Part shown: positions 46,269-56,813 of the stretch, in pieces
How positions within the stretch are numbered: position 1 is the first letter of the stretch
Layout: each line of letters begins with the position of its first letter
DNA from: Brachybacterium kimchii
GTDB lineage: Bacteria; Actinomycetota; Actinomycetes; Actinomycetales; Dermabacteraceae
DNA: 64,000 bases
Direction: 5' to 3'
Assembly: GCF_023373525.1 (NCBI RefSeq)
Contig: NZ_CP097218.1
Location: 1,364,001 to 1,428,000, forward strand
The notes under the pieces: model-generated
The model's database searches: none
The model's input: only the letters and a program-made list of their open reading frames with translations
What the model was told of the DNA's origin: nothing
Program-made: the position numbers and the translations under genes

Positions 46269-48241
46269 GTGAGCACGCGAGCGACGCGGCCGGGACCGAG
46301 GGGACGCGCACGGCGCCGTCCCCCTCCACGACGAGACCCCCGTCGGGCCCCGCTCCCCTGCCGGTGCGAGACAGCGACGGCGCCCTCGAGGTCTGGGCGC
46401 CGCGCGCACGGACGGTGCAGGTGCGCCTCGAGGCCCCGCTCCGCGGCGGCGAGACCGAGTCCGTCCCCGACCCGGAGGACGCGCACGTGCGCACCCTCGA
46501 GCCCGTCGGGGACGGCTGGCACCGGCTGCGGGACGAGGGGGCCGACGCCGAGGGCCCGGCCGCCGTGCCCGGCACGGGCGTCCGCTACGCGTTCCGCCTG
46601 GACGGGGACGGCGACTGGCTGCCCGACCCGCGCAGCCTCGCCCAGCCGGACGGGGTCCACGGCCCGAGCGAGGTCGTGCACCCCGGGCTGTTCCCGCACG
46701 CGCCGTGGGAGGGACGTTCCTTCCGCGGCGGCGTGGTCTACGAGCTGCACGTGGGCACCTTCGCGCCGCCCGCCGACGGCGGCACCGGCACCCTGGACAC
46801 CGCGATCGAGCGCCTGGAACACCTGGTCGCGCTCGGCGTCGACGCCGTGGAGCTGATGCCGCTCGCGACCTTCCCCGGCGAGCGCGGCTGGGGGTACGAC
46901 GGCGTGGACCTCATGGCCGTGCACCCGGCCTACGGCGGTCCCGCCGCCCTCGCCCGCTTCGTCGAGGCGGCCCATGCGCGGGGCCTCGCGGTGGTCCTCG
47001 ACGTGGTGCTGAACCATCTGGGTCCCGACGGCAATCACCTCAGCGCCTTCGGCCCCTACTTCACCGACCGCCACGAGACCCCGTGGGGCTGGGCCGTGAA
47101 CCTCGACGACGCGGGCAGCGACCACGTGCGCGCCTTCCTGCGCGGGGTCGCCCGGCACTGGCTCGTGGACATGCAGCTGGACGGTCTGCGCCTGGACGCG
47201 GTGCACGAGCTGCAGGACGACTCGCCCCGGCACTTCCTCGCCGAGCTCGCCGACGCCGTCGCCGACTGGGAGCGGGAGACCGGCAGGCCGCTCACCCTGA
47301 TCGCGGAATCGGACCGGAACGACCCCGCGACCGTCACCCCCACCGCTCGCGGCGGTCTCGGCATGGACATGCAGTGGGCCGACGACGTCCACCACGCCGT
47401 CCACGCGTGGATCAGCGGCGAGCGGCAGGGCTATTACGTCGACTTCGGCAGCGCCGAGGTGCTCGCACGCACCCTCACCCGCGTCTTCGAGCACGCCGGG
47501 ACCCGCTCCACCTTCCGCGGAAGGGTGTGGGGCGCGCCCGTCGATCCGGCGACCGACGCCTACGACGCGCACTCCTTCGTGGCCTTTCTCGAGGACCACG
47601 ACCAGGTGGGCAACCGTGCCCGCGGGGACCGCGTCCACCAGCTCCTCTCCCCCGCCGAGCACGCCGCCGCGATCGCTCTGATCCTGCTGGGTGCCCCCAC
47701 GCCCATGCTCTTCCAGGGCGAGGAGTGGGCGTGCAGCGCCCCGTTCCGGTACTTCACCGACCATGGCGAGCAGCTCGGGGCGATGGTCACCGCCGGGCGG
47801 CGCGAGGAGTTCGCGCAGATGGGCTGGGACTCATCGGACGTGCCCGACCCGCAGTCGCGCTCCACGTTCACCGACTCCTTCCTCGACTGGGAGGAGAGGC
47901 ACGAGGGCGCGCACGGCACGATGCTCGAGTGGTACCGCACGCTCATCGGCCTGCGCCGCGCGCTGCCGGAGCTCAGGGATCCTGACCTCCGCCGCGTCGA
48001 GGCCGTCGTGCTGGACGAGGAGTCCCTCGTGCTGCGGCGCGGGGACGTGCACGTGCTCGTCAGCCGCGCGGAGGGAGGGGCCGGGATGCCCGGGTCGGAC
48101 GCCGCTGCCGGCGGGGAGGTCCTCGCCTCCTTCGGCGCGCTGCGCCGCGATGCCCGGGAGCGGGTCGCCGGCCTCGCGGGCCCCGGCGCGCTCGTCGTCC
48201 GCGGGAGCGCCGCTGCGGCTCAGTCGGCCGAGGCGTCCTGA
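46265..48241 (+). CDS. treZ: Maltooligosyl trehalose trehalohydrolase
   Basis: Releases trehalose from the TreY product. 658 residues from the ATG overlapping treY. Disordered N-terminus (1-35), CBM48-like domain (about 38-150), catalytic barrel with nucleophile Asp311 (LDGLRLDAVHEL), acid Glu348 (LIAESDRND) and Asp446 (FLEDHDQVGNR), and ALILLGAPTPMLFQGEEW in the last part of the barrel. The 3' end overlaps the convergent zapE coding region by 22 bp, so there is no room for a terminator between them. Confidence 0.95.
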   Translation: MSEHASDAAGTEGTRTAPSPSTTRPPSGPAPLPVRDSDGALEVWAPRARTVQVRLEAPLRGGETESVPDPEDAHVRTLEPVGDGWHRLRDEGADAEGPAAVPGTGVRYAFRLDGDGDWLPDPRSLAQPDGVHGPSEVVHPGLFPHAPWEGRSFRGGVVYELHVGTFAPPADGGTGTLDTAIERLEHLVALGVDAVELMPLATFPGERGWGYDGVDLMAVHPAYGGPAALARFVEAAHARGLAVVLDVVLNHLGPDGNHLSAFGPYFTDRHETPWGWAVNLDDAGSDHVRAFLRGVARHWLVDMQLDGLRLDAVHELQDDSPRHFLAELADAVADWERETGRPLTLIAESDRNDPATVTPTARGGLGMDMQWADDVHHAVHAWISGERQGYYVDFGSAEVLARTLTRVFEHAGTRSTFRGRVWGAPVDPATDAYDAHSFVAFLEDHDQVGNRARGDRVHQLLSPAEHAAAIALILLGAPTPMLFQGEEWACSAPFRYFTDHGEQLGAMVTAGRREEFAQMGWDSSDVPDPQSRSTFTDSFLDWEERHEGAHGTMLEWYRTLIGLRRALPELRDPDLRRVEAVVLDEESLVLRRGDVHVLVSRAEGGAGMPGSDAAAGGEVLASFGALRRDARERVAGLAGPGALVVRGSAAAAQSAEAS

Positions 48242-49266
48242 GCAGCGCCCTCGAGGTCCTTCGCGCCGTCGCGCGCGAGCGAGGTCAGGCGCGAGAGGGA
48301 GCGGTAGTACTTCTTGCGGTAGCCGCTGCGCAGCAGCTCCTCGGTGAAGATGCCCGCCGCGTCCTGCCCGCTCGCGAGCACCGGGATCTCCCGGTCGTAG
48401 AGCCGGTCCACGAGCACCACGAAGCGCAGGCCGTTGTTGTGGTCGGCGATCGTGGACACCTCGGTGAGGTGGGCGAACGAGACGTCGTCGAGCATCGCCC
48501 CGTAGCGGGAGGGGTGCACGGTCTTGAGGTGCGCGAGGAGGGAGGGGAGATCGTCGAGCGTCGCACCCGGCGTGGCCTCGGCGTGCTCGCGCACGGTCTC
48601 CTCGGGCAGGGCGGGGGCCTCGGCGACGGCCTCGCGCCGCCGGTAGTCCTCGCCGTCGATCCGCAGCACGTCGAAGCGCTCGGACATCGACTGGATCTCG
48701 CGCAGGAAGTCCTGGGCGGCGAAGCGCCCCTCGCCGAGCGCCTCCGGCAGCGTGTTCGAGGTCGCCACGATCGCGACGCCGCGATCGGACAGCTCACGGA
48801 TCAGCCGCGTCATCAGCAGGGTGTCCCCGGGGTCGTCGAGCTCGAACTCGTCGATGCACACGAGCGAGGAGCCGCCCAGCAGGTCCACGGCACGGGTGAA
48901 GCCCAGAGCGCCCACGAGGTTGGTGTACTCGACGAAGGTGCCGTAGACGGGGTTCCCGTCGGTGATGTGGAACAGGGAGGTCAGCAGGTGGGTCTTGCCC
49001 ACGCCGAAGCCGCCGTCGAGGTAGAGGCCGCGCGCCGCCTGCGGCCGCTTGCGGAACATGCCCAGCAGGCCCTTCGAGCCGCCGCTGCGGCCGATGCCGC
49101 GCGCGAACTCGGCGATCCGCTCCTTGGCCTCCTGCTGGGAGGGGTACTGCGGATCGGGCACGTAGTTGTCCAGCCGCGCCTTCGCGAAGCGCGGCGGCGG
49201 CACGAGGTCGGCGACCAGGCGCTCGAGGGAGGGGGCTGGGGTGCGCGCGGTGAGGGACTCGGTCAC
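48220..49266 (-). CDS. zapE: Cell division protein ZapE (AFG1-like ATPase)
   Basis: AFG1/ZapE-type P-loop ATPase linked to Z-ring stability in E. coli and to mitochondrial protein quality control in eukaryotes. 348 residues from the GTG at 49266. Walker A GLYLDGGFGVGKTHLL, Walker B SLVCIDEFELDDPGD, sensor ATSNTLPEALGEGRF, and the family-specific IDGEDYRRRE and FVVLVDRLYDREIPVLASG. TAGACT ends 8 nt before the GTG. Divergent from the RibD-like gene and convergent, overlapping, with treZ. Confidence 0.92.
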   Translation of the reverse strand: MTESLTARTPAPSLERLVADLVPPPRFAKARLDNYVPDPQYPSQQEAKERIAEFARGIGRSGGSKGLLGMFRKRPQAARGLYLDGGFGVGKTHLLTSLFHITDGNPVYGTFVEYTNLVGALGFTRAVDLLGGSSLVCIDEFELDDPGDTLLMTRLIRELSDRGVAIVATSNTLPEALGEGRFAAQDFLREIQSMSERFDVLRIDGEDYRRREAVAEAPALPEETVREHAEATPGATLDDLPSLLAHLKTVHPSRYGAMLDDVSFAHLTEVSTIADHNNGLRFVVLVDRLYDREIPVLASGQDAAGIFTEELLRSGYRKKYYRSLSRLTSLARDGAKDLEGAAQDASAD

Positions 49267-49274
49267 GGCCGCCA

Positions 49275-49280
49275 AGTCTA
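49275..49280 (-). promoter_or_regulatory. -10 box TAGACT before zapE
   Basis: On the complement TAGACT ends 8 nt before the zapE GTG. No purine-rich site is seen in the intervening TGGCGGCC, suggesting a leaderless message. Confidence 0.5.
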
Positions 49281-49408
49281 GGGGCACGGCCGATCCGGGC
49301 AGATCCCCTGTGGGCAGGTCCACGATCGCGCGTCGGTCCGCGGGACCGTCCCAGGTGCGGGATGATCCGGAGAGCACGCAGTGCCCGCACGACGAGAGGA
49401 TCGAGGCC

Positions 49409-50170
49409 ATGCAGCTGCTCTGGGACGACGGGCGCGCGCTGGCCGCGCCGCGCGAGATCACCGAGGACGCCGCCGGCGCACGCGCGCTCGCCGAGGTCTA
49501 CGCGTACTCCGCGGACCGCACGTGGGTGCGGGCGATGATGAACACGACGATCGACGGCGCGATCACCGGTGCCGACGGGACCAGCGGTCCCCTGCGCAAT
49601 CCCACCGACTCCTTCGCCTTCGGCGTGCTGCGCGCGCTCGCCGACGTGGTGCTCGTGGGCGCCGAGACGGTGCGCGTCGAGGACTACCGCCGCCCCCAGG
49701 GCCGCTCGGACCTGCTCGCCCCGTCGCTGCGGCCGGCCGGCGGTGAGCGCCCGGCCCTGGCGATCATGTCGCAGTCCGGTCGGCTGCCCGCGAGCATCGA
49801 CCCCGCGTGGCCGACGTACCTCGTGACCGACGCCGCGCACGGCGAGCGGGCACTCGCCGCGAGCGGTCTGCCCGAGAGCAGTCTGATCCTCGCGGAGGAT
49901 CCGGAGGGCATCCGCCGCGCCCTCGCCGGCCTCGGGCACCGCGGGATCCAGCTCGAGGGCGGCCCGAGCGCTCTCGCGCGCTTCGCCGGCGCCGGGGAGC
50001 TCGACGAGCTGTGCTTCTCGGTGACCCATCGGACGGTCGGAGGGGACGCCTCCCGGGTGATGCGCGGCGTCGACGCGGAGGGCGTGTGGGAGCTGGGCTC
50101 CCTCACGGTCGGCGCCCACGCGACGCTCTCCCGCTACGTGCGCGACCGGACGGTGCGCGACCGGGCCTGA
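49409..50170 (+). CDS. RibD C-terminal-domain reductase (pyrimidine reductase family)
   Basis: Dihydrofolate-reductase-fold enzyme. 253 residues from the ATG at 49409, with GAGAGGA about 9 nt upstream. Features: VRAMMNTTIDGAITG near residue 40, ADVVLVGAETVRVEDYRRP and IQLEGGPSALARF, the usual substrate and NADPH-site motifs. No deaminase domain is attached and no other riboflavin gene is nearby, so a role in riboflavin synthesis is uncertain. It could reduce another pyrimidine or a xenobiotic. Confidence 0.85.
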   Translation: MQLLWDDGRALAAPREITEDAAGARALAEVYAYSADRTWVRAMMNTTIDGAITGADGTSGPLRNPTDSFAFGVLRALADVVLVGAETVRVEDYRRPQGRSDLLAPSLRPAGGERPALAIMSQSGRLPASIDPAWPTYLVTDAAHGERALAASGLPESSLILAEDPEGIRRALAGLGHRGIQLEGGPSALARFAGAGELDELCFSVTHRTVGGDASRVMRGVDAEGVWELGSLTVGAHATLSRYVRDRTVRDRA

Positions 50171-50216
50171 TCCCGAGGATCGGCCCGGTCGCGAGGACCG
50201 GCCCCGCGCGCACGGA

Positions 50217-51623
50217 TCACACCCGGGCGCCGATCGACCCCTCCAGGGGCGCGGCCGCGGGGTCGCGCACGGGCAGCTCCATGGCCTCGACGTCGACGTC
50301 CAGGTCCAGCAGGTCCACGAGGTGGTCCGCGAGCAGCCGCTCGTACTGGGCGGGATCGCGGTTCCACTCGCGGGTGTGGCTCGCGCCGGCGAAGGGCACG
50401 AACTCCACGAGGTCGGGGCGCAGCGCGGCCAGGCGGGCGCTCGGCGCCGGCGGCACCGTCGTGTCCTCGAGGGCGTGGATGAGCAGGGTGCGGTGACGCA
50501 GGTGCTGCGCGTAGTGCTCGGCGCGCATCTCGGCGAGCGCGAGCGGCTCGTGCAGGCGCACCAGGCGCGCTCCGAGCGGGCTCGTCATCATCCACAGGGC
50601 CAGGCGCCGCATGGGCGCGGGGGCGCGGAGCGCCGTCGCGTGGTAGGTGAGAATGTCCTGCCAGTCCACGGCCGGCGAGTCCAGGACGAGTCCGGCGATC
50701 GCCTCCGGATGCGCGGTGTGCACGGAGGTGCGCAGCGTGATGCCTCCGCCCATCGACCAGCCCATGAGCACGATCCGGCGCGCCCCGTGGGCAAGGGCGT
50801 ACTCGATGCCCGCCTCGGTGTCCTCCCATTCGTCCAGGCCCAGATGGTGCATCCGATCGGCCGACGCGGGCGATCCGAGATCGTTGCGGTAGGTCAGGGC
50901 GAGGCAGGTCAGGCCCAGCTCGTGCAGCAGGGACATGGCGCGCAGGGTCTCCCCGCGCGTGGCGCCGTGACCGTGCGTGAGCACGGCCCAGGTGTCGCCC
51001 GTCGGCCCCGCTGCGCCGTCCTCCCGCGAGGCCCCGTCCTCGCTCGAGGCACCGGGCTCCTCCCCCGAGATGCCGGGGCGCCCCGGCACCAGCCACGCCG
51101 GCATGGGGCCGACGGGCGAGGAGACCTCGACCTCCCGGGTGGGCAGGCCCAGCGACGTCTCGGGCGTGCCGGGCCAGAAGAAGCCGTCGAGGCCGACGGG
51201 ACCGATCCCGATCGGCTCGTCGGTGTCGCGGGCGAGGATCGGGCGGGAGACGGTGGTGGGCGTCGGCTCGCCGTCGACCGGGCCGAGGCGCACGTGGACG
51301 GCCCCGCCGGAGCGGCGCAGGGCGATCACGCCTCCGCGGACGGCCTCCGCCGTCCGATCGAGGTGGACACGGTCCGGATACGCGGCCCGCACCATCTGGT
51401 CGAGCTTCCCGCGCTGGGACGTCTGCGGGGTCAGCGGGACCCTCGCGAGCAGCCGGGCCCCCGCCGCGAGCGCCCCTGCGCTGAGGGCGAACGCACCGAG
51501 CGCGCCGACGCCGCCGACGGCGAGTGCCCTACCCCATCGCCCCAGCTCACGAACGGCGTCGCGCGCGTCCGGCGCCTCCTCGGGGCGGGTCGCGCGGGAG
51601 CCGAGGGAGGTGAGGCGCATCAT
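50217..51623 (-). CDS. Alpha/beta hydrolase, lysophospholipase-like, membrane-anchored
   Basis: 468 residues starting ATG-ATG at 51623. One hydrophobic segment (about 33-60) probably anchors it, leaving the hydrolase outside or at the membrane. The catalytic triad is readable: Ser290 in GWSMGGG, Asp387 in HALEDTT, His416 in GASHTREW. THGHGATRGETLR supplies the oxyanion region. A Gly/Ser/Glu-rich insert at about 183-210 separates the N-terminal beta region from the hydrolase core. TAGACT ends 7 nt before the ATG. Substrate unknown. Confidence 0.85.
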   Translation of the reverse strand: MMRLTSLGSRATRPEEAPDARDAVRELGRWGRALAVGGVGALGAFALSAGALAAGARLLARVPLTPQTSQRGKLDQMVRAAYPDRVHLDRTAEAVRGGVIALRRSGGAVHVRLGPVDGEPTPTTVSRPILARDTDEPIGIGPVGLDGFFWPGTPETSLGLPTREVEVSSPVGPMPAWLVPGRPGISGEEPGASSEDGASREDGAAGPTGDTWAVLTHGHGATRGETLRAMSLLHELGLTCLALTYRNDLGSPASADRMHHLGLDEWEDTEAGIEYALAHGARRIVLMGWSMGGGITLRTSVHTAHPEAIAGLVLDSPAVDWQDILTYHATALRAPAPMRRLALWMMTSPLGARLVRLHEPLALAEMRAEHYAQHLRHRTLLIHALEDTTVPPAPSARLAALRPDLVEFVPFAGASHTREWNRDPAQYERLLADHLVDLLDLDVDVEAMELPVRDPAAAPLEGSIGARV

Positions 51624-51630
51624 GACGCGC

Positions 51631-51636
51631 AGTCTA
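51631..51636 (-). promoter_or_regulatory. -10 box TAGACT before the hydrolase gene
   Basis: On the complement TAGACT ends 7 nt before the first ATG of the ATG-ATG start at 51623-51618. Leaderless geometry. Confidence 0.5.
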
Positions 51637-51722
51637 CGTCCGCCGTAGGATCGCAGGTGACGCCGCGGGTCCGAGGCGATCCCCGCCCCACCCGTCGGCA
51701 CCCGAACCCGGAGGTATGAGCC

Positions 51723-52145
51723 ATGAGCACCAAGCCCATCGGAAGCGGTCACTACGCCATCCAGCTGGACGACGCCGCGTGGCGGGAGAAGCTCTCGCCG
51801 GAGGAGTACCAGGTGCTGCGCCAGGCGGGCACCGAACGACCGTTCAGCGGGGAGTACGAGGAGGTGCGCCCGGCCGGGACCTACGCCTGCCGAGCGTGCG
51901 GGGCGGTGCTGTTCCGCGCCGACGAGCAGTTCGACGCGCACTGCGGCTGGCCCGCCTTCTGGGCCCCGCAGGACAACGACGCAGTGGAGCTGCTCGAGGA
52001 CGCCTCGCTGGGGATGGTCCGCACCGAGGTGCGCTGCGCGAACTGCGGCTCGCACCTGGGGCACGTCTTCGAGGGCGAGGGCTTCGCGACCCCCACCGAC
52101 CAGCGCTACTGCATCAACTCCCTGAGCCTCGTCCACGAGGACTGA
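51723..52145 (+). CDS. msrB: Peptide-methionine (R)-S-oxide reductase
   Basis: Repairs oxidised methionine R-sulfoxide in proteins, using thioredoxin. 140 residues. Zinc ligands Cys56/Cys59 (CRAC) and Cys105/Cys108 (CANC), HCGWPAFW, GSHLGHVFEGEG, and catalytic Cys130 in RYCINSLSL. No signal peptide, so cytoplasmic. A strong GGAGG site precedes the ATG. No msrA is fused or adjacent. The thioredoxin at 19007-19375 could be its reductant, which is inference. Confidence 0.96.
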   Translation: MSTKPIGSGHYAIQLDDAAWREKLSPEEYQVLRQAGTERPFSGEYEEVRPAGTYACRACGAVLFRADEQFDAHCGWPAFWAPQDNDAVELLEDASLGMVRTEVRCANCGSHLGHVFEGEGFATPTDQRYCINSLSLVHED

Positions 52146-52267
52146 GGCCCGCTCGACGAGGACCCGCTGGAGCCTCCGCACCCCCGGCCGACGGGTCGGC
52201 CGGAGGCCGGGGAGAGGTCGTCGGCGGGTCGACGGCGCGCCTCGGTCCGTGGTGACGGGTCGCGGGC

Positions 52268-52273
52268 TAGGCT
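52268..52273 (+). promoter_or_regulatory. -10 box TAGGCT before the DUF3000 gene
   Basis: TAGGCT ends 7 nt before the GTG at 52281. The spacer CGCGGCC is not a ribosome-binding site. Confidence 0.5.
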
Positions 52274-52280
52274 CGCGGCC

Positions 52281-52889
52281 GTGCCCGTCCACCAGTTCCC
52301 CGCCGCCGCCCGCGCCTTCAGCACGGCGATCGAGGAGATGACCCGTGCGCCCCTGCGTCCTGAGGTCCACTGGACCTCGATCCCCGCTCCCGGCCGGATG
52401 GCCCCGCACACGTGGGCGGCCAACGGCGAGGTGATCCTGCACGACGAGGAGGTCGCCAGCGGCCGCCTGGTGGTCCTGCACGATCCCGCGGGCGAGGAGG
52501 CGTGGAAGGGCGAGTACCGGATGGTGGTCCTCGTCCAGGCCCAGCTCGAGCCCGAGTTCGCGATCGAGGCGATGCTCGGCGACGTGGCCTGGTCGTGGGT
52601 CACCGAGTCCCTCGAGCTCTTCGACGCCGAGTCCCGCGAGCTCGGGTGCACCGCCACCCGCGTGGTGTCCCAGAGCTACGGCGCGCTCGCCGGGCGCCCC
52701 TCGACCGTCGACGTCGAGATGCGCGTGTCCTGGACGCCGACGAGCTCCGACCTGGCCCCGCACTTCGCCGCCTGGACGGCCATGCTCGCGGCGGCCGGCG
52801 GCCTGCCTCCCGCTCCCGCCCAGGTGGCGCCGCTCGTCCCCTCCCACCGCGCCCGCCCCCGGCAGGGCTCGGCGAACGAGGAGGACTGA
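52281..52889 (+). CDS. DUF3000 family protein
   Basis: 202 residues, soluble. Conserved stretches FSTAIEEMTRAPLRPEVHWTSIPAPGRMAPHTWA and DVAWSWVTESLELFDAESRELGCTATRVVSQSYG match the actinobacterial DUF3000 family, of unknown function. Its position immediately before a ribonuclease D gene (4-bp gap) is the usual context in this phylum and hints at a shared RNA role, which remains untested. Confidence 0.88.
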   Translation: MPVHQFPAAARAFSTAIEEMTRAPLRPEVHWTSIPAPGRMAPHTWAANGEVILHDEEVASGRLVVLHDPAGEEAWKGEYRMVVLVQAQLEPEFAIEAMLGDVAWSWVTESLELFDAESRELGCTATRVVSQSYGALAGRPSTVDVEMRVSWTPTSSDLAPHFAAWTAMLAAAGGLPPAPAQVAPLVPSHRARPRQGSANEED

Positions 52890-52893
52890 CCCC

Positions 52894-54249
52894 ATGAGGA
52901 CCCGCAACCGCTCCGCCGCCCGCGCCCGACGCACCGAGGACGGCGCACCCGCGGACAGCGCGACCACGGCGCGCACCGCGCCGACGACCGCCACCGGCAC
53001 GACGGACACGGGCAGGACCGGCGACGACCTCGGCGCCGACTCCCCCGCGATCGAGCCGACCCCTCTGGGCGCCCCGCGCGACGGGCTGGTCCCCGTGATC
53101 GATCGCATCCAGCCGCTGCTGGAGTGGTGCGAGCGCGCCGCGAGCGCGCCCGAGGAGCCGATCGCGGTCGACGCCGAGCGGGCCTCCTCCTACCGCTACA
53201 GCGCGAAGGCCTATCTCGTGCAGATCCGCACCGAGGCGGCGGGCACGGCCCTCATCGACCCCACGGCCTTCACCCTGCCCACCTCGTTCGTGGAGCTCAT
53301 GAACTCCCGGGAGTGGGTGCTGCACGCCGCCACCCAGGACCTGCCGAGCCTGGGCGAGCTGGGCCTGCACCCCGCGTCGCTGTTCGACACGGAGCTCGCC
53401 GCGAGGCTGCTGGGCATGCCCCGTGTGGGCCTGGGCGCGGTCGTCGAGGACACGGTGCACCTGCGCCTGGCCAAGGAGCACTCCGCCGCGGACTGGTCCA
53501 AGCGCCCGCTGCCCGAGCCGTGGCTCGTGTACGCGGCCCTGGACGTCGAGGTCCTCGTCGAGGTGCGCGACATCCTCGCCGCCCGTCTCGAGGAGACGGA
53601 CAAGACCCGCTGGGCGCGCGAGGAGTTCGCGCACGAGGTCGCCCATCCCCTGCCCGCGGCGCGCGCGGAGCCCTGGCGGAAGCTGCACGGCCTGGGCGCC
53701 CTGCGCACGCCGCGCCAGCTCGCGGCCGCCCGCGCCATGTGGGAGCGGCGCGACCAGATCGCCCGTGAGCAGGACCTGTCCCCTCACCGCGTGATCAAGG
53801 ACCGCGCGATCGTCGACGCCGCGAAGGTCTCGACCGCCTCGCACACGGCCTTCCTCGCCGCCCTGCCCAAGCCGATGCACGGCAAGGAGACCTGGTGGCA
53901 GGCGGCGCGCGCGGGCGTGAACCTCCCCGAGGCGCACCTGCCCTCGCGCTCGGAGCCCAGCTACCCGCCGCCCCACAAGCTCTGGTCCAAGAAGTGGCCC
54001 GAGGTGTGGGAGCGCTACCTGCCGATCCGCGAGGCGGTCGCGGAGCGCGCGGAGCAGCTGCACGTGCCCTCGGAGAACCTGCTCACCCCGGGTCTGCTGC
54101 GCCAGTGGGTCTGGGAGCACGAGACGCCCGGCGACGCGGAGGAGATCCGCGCCGAGCTCTCGGGGCTCGGCGCCCGCGACTGGCAGGCGGAGATCGTCGC
54201 CCCCGTCCTCGCCGCCGCGCCCGTCGCGTCGGACGCTCCCACCGAGTAG
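52894..54249 (+). CDS. rnd: Ribonuclease D-like 3'-5' exonuclease
   Basis: DEDD-family exonuclease for tRNA or other RNA 3'-end trimming. 451 residues: disordered Thr/Ala-rich N-terminus (1-60), exonuclease domain (about 75-250) with the DxE pair in VDAERASSYRYSAKAYLVQI, the later Asp in HAATQDLPSLGELGL, and YAALDVEVLVEVRDIL. HRDC domain with WRKLHGLGALRTPRQLAAARAMWERRD, then a C-terminal region with WQAARAGVNLPEAHLP. Two-gene unit with DUF3000. Confidence 0.92.
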   Translation: MRTRNRSAARARRTEDGAPADSATTARTAPTTATGTTDTGRTGDDLGADSPAIEPTPLGAPRDGLVPVIDRIQPLLEWCERAASAPEEPIAVDAERASSYRYSAKAYLVQIRTEAAGTALIDPTAFTLPTSFVELMNSREWVLHAATQDLPSLGELGLHPASLFDTELAARLLGMPRVGLGAVVEDTVHLRLAKEHSAADWSKRPLPEPWLVYAALDVEVLVEVRDILAARLEETDKTRWAREEFAHEVAHPLPAARAEPWRKLHGLGALRTPRQLAAARAMWERRDQIAREQDLSPHRVIKDRAIVDAAKVSTASHTAFLAALPKPMHGKETWWQAARAGVNLPEAHLPSRSEPSYPPPHKLWSKKWPEVWERYLPIREAVAERAEQLHVPSENLLTPGLLRQWVWEHETPGDAEEIRAELSGLGARDWQAEIVAPVLAAAPVASDAPTE

Positions 54250-54298
54250 GGCCCCCGGGGCCGCCGCCCAGCGCGCGACCGCGACGGACCGGCCGGTC

Positions 54299-56715
<2,417 letters not shown>

Positions 56716-56717
56716 TC

Positions 56718-56723
56718 AACCTA
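56718..56723 (-). promoter_or_regulatory. -10 box TAGGTT before pyrG
   Basis: On the complement TAGGTT ends 8 nt before the pyrG GTG, within the 104-bp gap after the glycosyltransferase gene. Supports separate, possibly leaderless, transcription of pyrG. Confidence 0.45.
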
Positions 56724-56813
56724 GCATCGAACGGCCCCTCGGCGCTCCCGACACCCGCGGATGTGCGAGGTGTTCCATGCGGATGAGGCGCCGTCGGGCC
56801 ACGGACGGCCGCG

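Noticed and set aside
50185-50201. Hairpin between the RibD-like and hydrolase genes
   Set aside because: Only six paired bases around a 5-nt loop, much weaker than the other terminators here.
54287-54298. 12-bp palindrome between rnd and the nudix gene
   Set aside because: No room for a loop and too short to separate from chance in DNA of this composition.
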